Of a DNA stretch of 64,000 bases, positions 34,999 through 42,954 are shown one piece after another. Made by a program: the position numbers and the translations under genes. Numbering within the stretch: the stretch's first letter is position 1; the number at the start of each line of letters is the position of its first letter. The DNA lies in the NCBI RefSeq assembly GCF_001189235.2, contig NZ_LFIP02000002.1, forward strand, positions 434,411 through 498,410, given 5' to 3'. The notes under the pieces were generated by a model. It had not been told where the DNA came from. It did no database searches and worked only from the letters and a program-made list of their open reading frames with translations. This stretch comes from Bradyrhizobium embrapense. Lineage in GTDB: Bacteria > Pseudomonadota > Alphaproteobacteria > Rhizobiales > Xanthobacteraceae.

Positions 34999-36009
34999 CT
35001 ATCCGGTCCGCGCCCGGCGGCCTTCGATCGGATAGGCCGGATCGTTGAATCCGGGCGTCGACGGATGGCCGGCCGCGACGAGGCGGTCGATCAGGGCTTC
35101 GTCCTCGGCCGTGAAACGATAGTCGAGCGCGCGGATGTAATCGTCCCATTGCGCTTCGGTGCGCGGGCCCGCGATGACTGCACTGACGAACGACGAGTTC
35201 AGCACCCAGGCGACAGCGAACTGCCCGGCGGTGATGCCGCAGCTCTCGGCGTGGCGCTTGATCTGTTGCGCGAGCTGCAGCGATTCCGGCCGCCACTCGG
35301 TCTGCATCATGCGCTTGTCGTTGCGGCCGGCGCGGGTATCCGCGGGCGGTGCGGCATCGGGCGCGTATTTGCCGGTCAGCACGCCGCGCGCCAGCGGGCT
35401 ATAGGGCACGATGCCGAGACCGTAATAGGCGCAGGCCGGGAAATGCTCGACCTCGGGCATCCGGTTCATCGCGTTGTAATAGGGCTGGCTGGCGACGGGA
35501 CGATCGATGCCGAGCCGGTCACAGATGTTGCAGATCTCGGCGACGCGCCAGGCGCGGTAGTTGGAGACGCCGAAATAGCGCACCTTGCCGGCGCGGATCA
35601 GGTCGCCCATCGCCCGCACCGTCTCGTCGAGCGGCGTCGCGTGGTCTTCCTTGTGCAGATAGTAGACGTCGATGTAGTCGGTGCCGAGCCGCTTCAAACT
35701 CTCGTCGGCGGCCTGCAACACCCAGCGCCGCGACAGTCCGCCATGGTTGGGATCGTCGCCGATCGGGTTGGCCAGCTTGGTCGCGAGCACCCAGCTCGAC
35801 CTTCTGTTGGAGATCGCGCGTCCCACGACCTCCTCGGACTTGCCACTATTATAGGCGTCGGCGCTGTCGATGAAGTTGATGCCGGCCTCGCGCGCCTTCG
35901 CCACGATCCGCGACGATGTCGCCTCGTCGGTCGGGCCGCCGAACATCATGGTGCCGAGGCAGATCGGCGAGACCTTCAGGCCGCTGCGGCCGAGCTGGCG
36001 ATATTGCAT
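34999..36009 (-). CDS. Aldo/keto reductase
   Basis: A 336-residue NADPH-dependent carbonyl reductase. MQYRQLGRSGLKVSPICLGTMMFG is the typical start, DSADAYNSGKSEEVVGRAI holds the active Asp and Tyr, and ATKLANP the Lys. YYLHKEDHATPLDETVRAM supplies His, VSNYRAWRVAEI and SPLARGVLTGKY follow the YajO/GSP69-like branch. AGGAGGCCCCG precedes the ATG. It seems monocistronic, enclosed by repeats. The substrate is not predictable. Confidence 0.9.
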   Translation of the reverse strand: MQYRQLGRSGLKVSPICLGTMMFGGPTDEATSSRIVAKAREAGINFIDSADAYNSGKSEEVVGRAISNRRSSWVLATKLANPIGDDPNHGGLSRRWVLQAADESLKRLGTDYIDVYYLHKEDHATPLDETVRAMGDLIRAGKVRYFGVSNYRAWRVAEICNICDRLGIDRPVASQPYYNAMNRMPEVEHFPACAYYGLGIVPYSPLARGVLTGKYAPDAAPPADTRAGRNDKRMMQTEWRPESLQLAQQIKRHAESCGITAGQFAVAWVLNSSFVSAVIAGPRTEAQWDDYIRALDYRFTAEDEALIDRLVAAGHPSTPGFNDPAYPIEGRRARTG

Positions 36010-36025
36010 CGGGGCCTCCTCTGGA

Positions 36026-36130
36026 TGTCATTCCGGGATGGTCCGAAAGACCAAACCCGGAATCTCGAGATTCCACAATGTGCGATTGCACGTTGGGGTT
36101 CGAATGCTGGCGCATCGCCCCGGAATGACA
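36026..36130. repeat. TGTCATTCCGGG palindromic repeat
   Basis: A 105-bp element whose ends TGTCATTCCGGG and CCCCGGAATGACA are inverted copies. The internal ACCCGGAATCTCGAGATTCC contains the palindrome GGAATCTCGAGATTCC. It fills the gap between the aldo/keto reductase start and the thioesterase end; the promoter of the reductase must lie in or beside it. Confidence 0.8.
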
Positions 36131-36133
36131 GGT

Positions 36134-36559
36134 TCAACTCTCGTTCTTCAGGATCTTGAACACGCCGTTGGCCATCGCGACACAGCGCTTGTCGACGGTC
36201 ACCTCGGCCGTGATGAAGATCAGGCTGCGGGTCGAGCGCACCACGCGCGGCCTCGTGGTCAGGATCTCGCCGATCTTGCCGGCCTCGACGAAATGGGTGT
36301 CGAGCTGCACCGTCGCAAGCGTCGGCTTGCCCGAGACGAAGCGCGCGGCCATGCCGCAGGCACGGTCGGCGAAGGTCATGATGACGCCGCCCTGCACCAA
36401 GCCGCGGCGATTGTGGTGCTTGTCCTCGGTGATCAGCGCGAGCTCGAGCGCGCCGTCCTTCAACCGCTCCCACAGCGGGCCGATCAGCGTCAGGAAACCC
36501 GTGGTGTCGGCGATCTTCCAGCCGTCGGATTTGAGTTTGTCCGCGGCCTTGGCCGTCAT
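36134..36559 (-). CDS. PaaI-type hotdog thioesterase
   Basis: A 141-residue protein with the hotdog fold. HHNRRGLVQGGVIMTFADRACGMAA is the helix-start signature with the active-site Asp, and ATVQLDTHFVEAGKIGEI the following strand. The family hydrolyses acyl- or aryl-CoA esters in the cytosol; the substrate is unknown. The ATG at 36559 has AAGGAA about ten bases upstream. It is divergent from the NUDIX gene, 92 bp apart. Confidence 0.87.
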   Translation of the reverse strand: MTAKAADKLKSDGWKIADTTGFLTLIGPLWERLKDGALELALITEDKHHNRRGLVQGGVIMTFADRACGMAARFVSGKPTLATVQLDTHFVEAGKIGEILTTRPRVVRSTRSLIFITAEVTVDKRCVAMANGVFKILKNES

Positions 36560-36651
36560 GGGGAGGGATTCCTTGCTTGCAGCTGATTGATCGCAGGAGG
36601 CATGTCGTCGCGCTCATTTCATCAAACGCTGTTGTGTTGTAGTCAAGCTCA

Positions 36652-37281
36652 ATGGCCCGCACATTTGACGATGCCACCCGGCGGAATATCGCAGAGCTCT
36701 GCTCAGCATTCGCGCGCCTGGCGCCGGCAGACGCGGCGCCGACGCTGAAGCGCGCGGCAGTCGCGATCGCGCTGACCGAAGGCGATGACGACAGCAGCAC
36801 CGCCTTCCTGCTGACCCGCCGTAGCGCGCGCCTGCGCGCCCACAGCGCGCAATGGGCGCTGCCGGGCGGGCGCTGCGATGCCGGCGAGACGCAGCCCCAG
36901 GCCGCGCTGCGCGAACTGCACGAGGAGCTTGGGCTCGCGCTGTCCGAGCGCGACGTGCTCGGCATGCTCGATGACTATCCGACGCGGTCCGGCTATCTGA
37001 TCACGCCGGTCGTGGTCTGGGCCGGTGCGGATGTGGCGATCATTCCGAACCCGGACGAGGTCGCCTCCGTCCATCGCATCGGCCTCGATGCGATCGAGCT
37101 CGACGATGCTTTCACCTTCGTCACGATCCCGGAGAGCGCGCGGCGCGTGATCCGCTTCCGGCTCGGCGGCCAGCAGATTCATGCGCCGACCGCCGCGCTG
37201 ATCTATCAGTTCCGCGAGGTGCTCGCCGGCCGCAACACCCGCGTCGCCGATCTGGAGCAGCCGGTGTTCGCGTGGAAGTAG
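36652..37281 (+). CDS. NUDIX hydrolase, CoA-pyrophosphatase-like (NudL type)
   Basis: A 209-residue hydrolase of nucleoside-diphosphate derivatives. The Nudix box is complete: GRCDAGETQPQAALRELHEE then LG (G, E, REXXEE). STAFLLTRRSARLRAHSAQW and ALPGG before the box resemble the CoA pyrophosphatase signature LLTRRS-LR-H-GQVAFPGG. It removes 4'-phosphopantetheine from CoA or related molecules, if that reading holds. No signal peptide. It faces away from the thioesterase gene. Confidence 0.87.
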   Translation: MARTFDDATRRNIAELCSAFARLAPADAAPTLKRAAVAIALTEGDDDSSTAFLLTRRSARLRAHSAQWALPGGRCDAGETQPQAALRELHEELGLALSERDVLGMLDDYPTRSGYLITPVVVWAGADVAIIPNPDEVASVHRIGLDAIELDDAFTFVTIPESARRVIRFRLGGQQIHAPTAALIYQFREVLAGRNTRVADLEQPVFAWK

Positions 37282-37296
37282 GCTTTAGCGATGCGG

Positions 37297-37518
37297 CTAT
37301 TTGTGATGGCGCTTGCGGGCGTTCATCTTCATTGCCTCGCCTTGCGCAGCAGGCGGAGGCGTCGGGGTCGCGGGTTCCGGCGGCGCACGCGACACATTCT
37401 CGTAACAAGAGAGCCGTGAACGCGTATCCGGAAACGACCCGCAATCCGGACGCTCGGCGCGTAAAGGTGCGGCAAGCGTCAACGCGCCGGCGGCGGCGAG
37501 CCAGAGTGCCATCCTCAT
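37297..37518 (-). CDS. Small secreted protein with RLSCYE motif, unknown
   Basis: A 73-residue protein: signal peptide MRMALWLAAAGALTLAAPLRA, then a mature part of about 52 residues with PDCGSFPDTRSRLSCYENVS and a Pro/Ala-rich, then basic, end (RKRHHK). The DxxxRLxCYD-like element occurs in many small exported bacterial proteins; the two Cys could form a disulfide. GGAG lies six bases before the ATG at 37518, a strong sign of a real gene. It is convergent with the NUDIX gene. Function unknown. Confidence 0.65.
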   Translation of the reverse strand: MRMALWLAAAGALTLAAPLRAERPDCGSFPDTRSRLSCYENVSRAPPEPATPTPPPAAQGEAMKMNARKRHHK

Positions 37519-37664
37519 CGCAATCTCCAAGGCATTGCTGAGAAGCGACTTCTTCGGAGAACACCGCATTGTGGCGAAATTTCTGGACATGATCGCGGCA
37601 TCCGGCCGCTTGCGATCGGACATTTCCGGGCTGACTTCGCAGCCGTGCTTGCTACAACGAGGCC

Positions 37665-38861
37665 ATGCGCCCGCAATTGATTCGCTTCGTTCCTGGATTT
37701 GTCGTGCTCGCGCTTGCCGCCAGCGCGCCGTCCGTATCGGCCGGCGAGGCCGATGCGCTGCCGCCGGCGGTTGCCAATGCGATGGCGCAGGCCTCGCCGC
37801 AGGCAATCATGGAGTATCGCCGCAAGCTGCAGGAATACGAGGAGGCGCGCGCCGCCTTCGAGCAGGATGCCGGCGCCTATTGGAGCGCGATCGCCGACAA
37901 GCGGCGCGGCCGCAACGCCAAGCGCCGCGACCGCGTGCAGATCACGCTGGATGATTACGTGCTGCAGCAGCCGCCGGTCTACGAGGGCCCGAAGCGGCCG
38001 GTCAATCCGGCGCTGGAAGAAGAGGGCGGCAAGCCGCCACGTCCGCCCAAGACAATTCCAGTGGTGTCGGATCTGATCCGGGCGGCGGCCGAACAATTCC
38101 AGTTCACGCCGCAGCGGCCGACGAGCGAAGTCGAGTTCAAGCGCGCTTATGCCCGCTACGCGCGCGCCGCGGGGCTGACCCCGGAGCAAGCGGTGCGGGT
38201 CTATTCGTTCGAAACCGGCGGCACCGGCAATTACGACGTGCAGGCCGGCATCGAGCATGGCGGCAAGCGCGCCATCTCCACCGCGATGGGCTACAACCAG
38301 TTGCTCACCACCAACACCGTCGAACTGCTCGCCGAACAGGGCCATGAATTCGTGCGGGACCTGACGGCGCGGGTTGCGGCGACGCAGGGGCCGGCGCGCA
38401 AGGCCATGGAGCACAAGCTCGCGGTGCTGAAGAAGATGGTCGCATTCACGCGGACCGTGCCCGACGACTGGTCGGCGCATCAGCGCCTCGCCGACACGCC
38501 GCAGGGCTGGGCCTGTCACGCCATGGTGCTCGATATCGATATCGGGCCGATGCTGCAGACCCACAAGCTGCTGACCTCGGTGATCTTCGCGCGCAACAAG
38601 GGCTACACACGGCCGCTGACCGCGGCCGAGCTCGAGATGATGAACCTGACCGGCGACGGCACCGGGCTCGACATGGTGACCATGCCGCAGGCGATGCGCG
38701 AGCAGGTACCGACCACGAATTTCTTCCAGCGCTCGGGCTATGAGCGCAACCCAGTCGCGATCCGTCACAACACCGTGGCAAAGCTTCTCGCCATCACCAA
38801 CGAGCGGATGGATTTCAACAGCAACAAGCCCGGCGCGAGGGAATTGGCCGCGGCGTTCTGA
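37665..38861 (+). CDS. Secreted transglycosylase-like protein, unknown
   Basis: A 398-residue exported protein (signal MRPQLIRFVPGFVVLALAAS, cleavage after SVSAG or nearby). Residues 40-75 are a charged helix with EYEEARAAFEQDAGAYW. The central part reads AAGLTPEQAVRVYSFETGGT, then GNYDVQAG and AISTAMGYNQLL, which recalls lytic-transglycosylase cores: a Glu at the end of a helix followed by GYNQL as a stand-in for the GLMQ element. I cannot place it in a named family. It is the largest of four unknown exported proteins at 37.3-39.9 kb. Confidence 0.72.
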   Translation: MRPQLIRFVPGFVVLALAASAPSVSAGEADALPPAVANAMAQASPQAIMEYRRKLQEYEEARAAFEQDAGAYWSAIADKRRGRNAKRRDRVQITLDDYVLQQPPVYEGPKRPVNPALEEEGGKPPRPPKTIPVVSDLIRAAAEQFQFTPQRPTSEVEFKRAYARYARAAGLTPEQAVRVYSFETGGTGNYDVQAGIEHGGKRAISTAMGYNQLLTTNTVELLAEQGHEFVRDLTARVAATQGPARKAMEHKLAVLKKMVAFTRTVPDDWSAHQRLADTPQGWACHAMVLDIDIGPMLQTHKLLTSVIFARNKGYTRPLTAAELEMMNLTGDGTGLDMVTMPQAMREQVPTTNFFQRSGYERNPVAIRHNTVAKLLAITNERMDFNSNKPGARELAAAF

Positions 38862-38876
38862 GGTTTGCCAAAGCGG

Positions 38877-39176
38877 TTAGTTCGAGCCGAACATGAACTT
38901 GCCGTCGCCCTCGAGATAGGGCCCGGAGCGCATGTAGAGCTGGCCGTTGTGGCCGATGAAGAACAGCGTCCCCTTCGGCACCTTCTTGGCGCCCTTCAAC
39001 AACGTGTTGGCATTGCTGGTCCCCATCTTGTAGGCCCAGGTCTTGCCGTCCTTGTCGTAGGCGTAGCCCATGTCGGTCTTCAGCTCCCAGGGCGCAGCCT
39101 CCTGCGCGAATGCGCACGTCGTCAGAGCGGCAAACGCCGCAGTCGCAATAAAGGTCTTGGTCAAGAAATGCGTCAT
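38877..39176 (-). CDS. Small secreted protein, unknown
   Basis: A 99-residue protein with signal peptide MTHFLTKTFIATAAFAALTTCAFAQ and a mature part rich in Lys, Gly and aromatic residues (WELKTDMGYAYDKDGKTWAY, KKVPKGTLFFIGHNGQLYM). The ATG at 39176 has a nearly perfect ribosome binding site (GGAGGTGGATC), which fixes the start; an upstream extension is rejected. The repeated YAYDKDGKTW-like pattern suggests a beta-rich fold. No family recognised. Confidence 0.75.
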   Translation of the reverse strand: MTHFLTKTFIATAAFAALTTCAFAQEAAPWELKTDMGYAYDKDGKTWAYKMGTSNANTLLKGAKKVPKGTLFFIGHNGQLYMRSGPYLEGDGKFMFGSN

Positions 39177-39385
39177 GATCCACCTCCGGCCGAGAAAAAG
39201 AAAACGGCGTGTCCCCACGCTTTTGAACAAATCACGAACAGCAATCGCGCGTCAATACGACAATCGGCGCGACCGCTCACACACGCCAGCGACTTTGTGA
39301 TTTCCCGCATCAAGCTTGGCGACTATTTTCGCGTTACCGTTTACAAACGCTTCGATTGGCGGAAACACTACCTGGGGGGATCGCG

Positions 39386-39865
39386 ATGAACCACGTCATG
39401 AAGATCGGTATCGGTGTCGCTCTGTCGTTCATCGCGCTGGCGTCAGTCGCGCAGGCGGACGAGTTCAAGCTTTCCAACAACCAGCGGATCTCCTGCAGCC
39501 GCGGCCTGTCGGCCGGCAAGCTCAATACCTCGACCTGCAAGTCCTACGCCTATCTGTTCAACGCCAAGACCTCCGAATACTTCCGCTGCCAGGTCTCGCT
39601 GGCGCTGACGCGGGACAACAAGGAGGTCATCAACGTGCAGGCCGACGGCGGCTGCACCAAGAAGCCGCGCATCTTCGAGACCGACGGCAATTACACGTTC
39701 GACGCCACCGAGACCGAGCCGCCGAACACCAATTCGTTCTTCGGAACGGGCGGCTATGCGATCTGGGCCAGCGATGCCAACACCCAGAAGATCCGCGGCT
39801 GCATCACCATCTCGTCCGGTCTCGGCTCCGACATCTCGAAATGCCTCGACATGACGTTTCAGTGA
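39386..39865 (+). CDS. Secreted Cys-containing protein, unknown
   Basis: A 159-residue exported protein (signal MNHVMKIGIGVALSFIALAS, ending VAQA before DEFKLS). The mature part has six cysteines (ISCSRG, STCKSY, FRCQVS, GGCTKK, RGCITI, SKCLDM), enough for three disulfides. GGGGGATCGCG precedes the ATG at 39386. It is divergent from the small gene at 38877-39176. I recognise no family. Confidence 0.75.
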   Translation: MNHVMKIGIGVALSFIALASVAQADEFKLSNNQRISCSRGLSAGKLNTSTCKSYAYLFNAKTSEYFRCQVSLALTRDNKEVINVQADGGCTKKPRIFETDGNYTFDATETEPPNTNSFFGTGGYAIWASDANTQKIRGCITISSGLGSDISKCLDMTFQ

Positions 39866-39929
39866 CGGCGGTGCGTCCCGCGTGATGTGCAGCGCTCCCG
39901 ATGTCGTAGTGTCGCCGAGGCCGCATGCC

Positions 39930-41144
39930 TCAGGGGGCCGGCGCTTTCTCGGAGAAGTGCATGCGCGAGCGGGCGAACTTCTTGACGCCCATCGGCTTGC
40001 CGAACAAGTAGCCCTGGACCTGATCGAAATCCATCTCGTGCGCGGCGAGAAAGTCGGCGCGCGTCTCGACACCCTGCGCAATAACCTGCGCGCCGGCGTC
40101 GTGGGCGAGCTCGACGATACGCCGGCACACCGTCTGCTTTAGGCGCTGATCCGCACAACCGGTGACGTATTGATGGTCAACCTTGAGCTGGACGAACGGA
40201 AAGTTCGGCAATCCCAGCAGCGATGGCCAGTTCGCGCCGACATTGTCGATCGAGATGCCGATATTGTGTAGGCGAACGCGCCGGGCGACATCGATCGCCA
40301 AATCGAGATTGTCGATCACCTCGGCGCTGTCGATCTCGATCAAGAGGCCGGCGAATGCGGCATGATCCGGAATCCGGTAGCAAAGCTCGCGCACCGCAGC
40401 ATCGTCGGCGAGAAACGAGATCGGCAGGTTGATCGAGAGATCGACCGGCCCGATCTGTTCGAGGAGAGAGCGCCAGTCCTCGATCGCGCGCTCGATCACG
40501 AACTCGGACAGCGCATGAAAATGCGGGTCGCTTTCGTCGGGGATGAAATAGGCCGGCGGTACGACGCCCCATGCGGGATGGCGCATCCGGATCAGCGCCT
40601 CGGCGCCGCTCGGAACCAATGTCCGGAGATGAATCTTCTGCTGATACCAGAGCTCGAGCCAGCCGGCCTTCAGCGCTTCGGGCACGTCCACTGCCGGGCT
40701 CGGTGCGGGCTCGAGCGGCATCAGTGACGCAAGACTGTCACGAAGGGTTCCGGCGCTGAACGGGGTGGAGAGGGCCGGCAGCATGGCGATGCCGTACTCA
40801 TCGCCGATCTGCCGGACCGCCTTGACGATGATCGAGTCCGGCTGGCCGATGACGAGGACCTTGCCGCCGTAGTCCTTTCTCACCAAAGTCTCGAGAATTT
40901 TACTGACTTCGATGCCGTCCACGGACACGCCGAGCACCAGAAGATCGGGCCGTTCCGCGTCCAGCACGGCGTCGAGTTCCAGAGCCTGGCCGCATTCACT
41001 GGTGATGAAGCCGAGGTCGTCCAGTGCCTCGGCGAGGAAGGTCCGAAGGTGTTTTTTGCTGTCCGCAATGCATGCGCGCGGGGTCAGCTTGCGATGTCCG
41101 AACCAGCCGGCTCGTGTCTGTGTGATGTGGCCGATGTGATTCAT
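39930..41144 (-). CDS. Receiver-EAL domain protein, both domains degenerate
   Basis: A 404-residue cytoplasmic signalling protein. Residues 23-135 are receiver-like (CIADSKKHLRTFLAEALDDLGF), but the phospho-acceptor position in PDLLVLGVSVDG is Gly72, not Asp. Residues 155-390 are an EAL domain: EAL at 182-184, Asn239, Glu270, Lys321 and Gln377 are kept, yet the DD pair is Asp300-Asn301 and the EGVE motif is QGVE (Gln357). Canonical EAL domains hydrolyse cyclic di-GMP; the losses suggest binding or scaffolding instead. AAGG precedes the ATG. No GGDEF gene is near. Confidence 0.85.
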   Translation of the reverse strand: MNHIGHITQTRAGWFGHRKLTPRACIADSKKHLRTFLAEALDDLGFITSECGQALELDAVLDAERPDLLVLGVSVDGIEVSKILETLVRKDYGGKVLVIGQPDSIIVKAVRQIGDEYGIAMLPALSTPFSAGTLRDSLASLMPLEPAPSPAVDVPEALKAGWLELWYQQKIHLRTLVPSGAEALIRMRHPAWGVVPPAYFIPDESDPHFHALSEFVIERAIEDWRSLLEQIGPVDLSINLPISFLADDAAVRELCYRIPDHAAFAGLLIEIDSAEVIDNLDLAIDVARRVRLHNIGISIDNVGANWPSLLGLPNFPFVQLKVDHQYVTGCADQRLKQTVCRRIVELAHDAGAQVIAQGVETRADFLAAHEMDFDQVQGYLFGKPMGVKKFARSRMHFSEKAPAP

Positions 41145-41823
41145 GCCCCGCCTTGTCCGTAATTACCCCGGCTCGACTCGTACATCCTTGAGCCGCGGCA
41201 ATCATGGAAATTTCTGGTTCATACATTGATTGGCTCGCTAACCTTAAAGGATTCAATTCGAATCAAATGATGCCGTAATCGCAGCGTTTCGCCGCCGCTT
41301 CTCGTGCAACAAATGCGTCATCTGACGTTCATGAGCGTGATCGCGCGCGACTTTGCACGCGGCAGAAGCGCAGCGCGCGATGTGTCATCGAGAGACGACG
41401 TTAATAACTGTGTTGTCGCGTGGATGCCGGCGTGAAGTTGCACCATTGTCGGACATCGGATCGCGTCGCGCGAGCGCTGTGTCGAGTCGTTGGTGGCGAA
41501 TCGCGGGTCATCGGTTCTGTGATGCCAATGAAGTTGTGTGTGACGTCAACGATGCCGCGTCGCATCTCCGGCATCAACGCGCAGCAGCCGATCGCTCGAC
41601 CCCAGCGGTGCTGCCGCGCAGTTGCATCGACACCGGTCAGGATGGGTCACCCCGGCGATCGCCGGTGCGAACACAGAACCGGCGGCGCCTGCCCGCATGA
41701 GCAGAGTTTCCCGCGCAGGTAAGGTGATGCTGCCATCAGGGATTTCGACCGCGCATGCGTCATTTGGATGGGTTGACCCGACGGGGGTGTCCGGCCAATT
41801 TCCGGCCGGCTTAGGGGAGAATA
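41145..41823. other. 679-bp stretch without a recognisable gene
   Basis: The open frames inside are short, arginine- and serine-rich and lack ribosome binding sites, and none gives a plausible protein. The first 150 bp are somewhat AT-rich and must hold the EAL gene promoter; the last part holds GGGGAG before the TAXI gene. None of the repeat families found elsewhere in the window occurs here. A small RNA or long leader is possible. Confidence 0.5.
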
Positions 41824-42777
41824 ATGCTCATGAATTCAAGATTGATGGCTGCCGCGATCGTGGCCGCCGGTGTTTTGTCTGCGCCTGTCGCACAGGCCCA
41901 GCAGTTCATTAACGTGCTCACCGGCGGCACCTCGGGCGTCTACTATCCGCTCGGCGTCGCGATCGGGAAGATCTACGGCGACAAGATCCCTGACGTGAAG
42001 ACCCAGGTGCAGGCGACCAAGGCCTCGGTGGAGAACCTGGTGCTGCTGCAGCAGGGCCGAGGCGAGATCGCCTTCACGCTCGGCGATTCGCTGAAGGCGG
42101 CCTGGGAAGGCGACGCCGAAGCCGGCTTCAAGAACAAGCTCGACAAGCTGCGCACCATCGGCGCGATCTATCCGAACTACATCCAGATCGTCGCCACCGC
42201 CGAAAGCGGCATCAGGACGCTCGCCGACCTCAAGGGCAAAAGCCTGTCGGTCGGTGCGCCGAAGTCCGGCACCGAGCTCAACTCGCGCGCGATCCTCGCG
42301 GCCGCCGGCATGAGCTACAAGGATCTCGGCAAGGTCGAGTATCTGCCATTCGCCGAATCGGTCGACCTGATGAAGAACCGCCAGCTCGCCGCCACGCTGC
42401 AGTCCGCCGGCCTCGGCGTCGCCTCGCTGAAGGACCTCTCGACCTCCAGCGAGATCACCGTGGTGGCCGTGCCGAAGGAGACCATCGACAAGATCGGCCC
42501 TCCCTTCGTCTCCGTGATCATCCCGGCCAACACCTATACCGGCCAGGACAAGGACGTGCCGACCGCGGCGGTCGTGAACTATCTCGTCACCTCGAGTGCG
42601 GTGTCGGACGACCTCGCCTATCAGATGACCAAGCTGGTCTACGAATCGCTGCCGGAACTCGCCAATGCCCACGCCGCGGGCAAGGAGATCAAGCTCGAGG
42701 CCGCCGCGACCGGCAGCCCGGTGCCGCTGCATCCCGGCGCGATCCGCTACTACAAGGAAAAGGGCCTGATCAAGTAG
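41824..42777 (+). CDS. TAXI family TRAP transporter substrate-binding protein
   Basis: A 317-residue periplasmic receptor with a signal peptide (MLMNSRLMAAAIVAAGVLSA, cleaved near APVAQAQ). INVLTGGTSGVYYPLGVAIG is the TAXI hallmark, followed by VQATKASVENLVLLQQGRGE, GAIYPNYIQIVA, KGKSLSVGAPKSGTELNSR and LHPGAIRYYKEKG. GGGGAG lies before the ATG. TAXI receptors feed a fused TRAP permease, here 177 bp downstream beyond a repeat. The ligand (often a dicarboxylate or glutamate-like acid) is not predictable. Confidence 0.93.
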   Translation: MLMNSRLMAAAIVAAGVLSAPVAQAQQFINVLTGGTSGVYYPLGVAIGKIYGDKIPDVKTQVQATKASVENLVLLQQGRGEIAFTLGDSLKAAWEGDAEAGFKNKLDKLRTIGAIYPNYIQIVATAESGIRTLADLKGKSLSVGAPKSGTELNSRAILAAAGMSYKDLGKVEYLPFAESVDLMKNRQLAATLQSAGLGVASLKDLSTSSEITVVAVPKETIDKIGPPFVSVIIPANTYTGQDKDVPTAAVVNYLVTSSAVSDDLAYQMTKLVYESLPELANAHAAGKEIKLEAAATGSPVPLHPGAIRYYKEKGLIK

Positions 42778-42792
42778 GACTGAACTAACCAC

Positions 42793-42876
42793 CGTCATTG
42801 CGAGGAGCGAAGCGACGAAGCAATCCATCTCTCAGTAAGCTGTGAGATGGATTGCTTCGCTTCGCTCGCAATGACG
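42793..42876. repeat. CGTCATTGCGAGG palindromic repeat (copy 3 of 4)
   Basis: CGTCATTGCGAGGAGCG and GAAGCAATCCATCTC are mirrored by GAGATGGATTGCTTCGC and TTCGCTCGCAATGACG. Compared with the other copies it is inserted in the opposite sense. It sits inside the TAXI-TRAP operon, between receptor and permease genes. Confidence 0.9.
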
Positions 42877-42954
42877 GCGGCACGGCTTTTTCCCGGTTTC
42901 GGGACAGAAGCCGGGTGGCTATAAGCGTCGCGGGCACGGCGGGGGACTTATTCA

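Noticed and set aside
41353..41912. Short plus-strand frames in the non-coding stretch before the TAXI gene
   Set aside because: Arg/Ser-rich composition, no binding sites, no continuity with a family.
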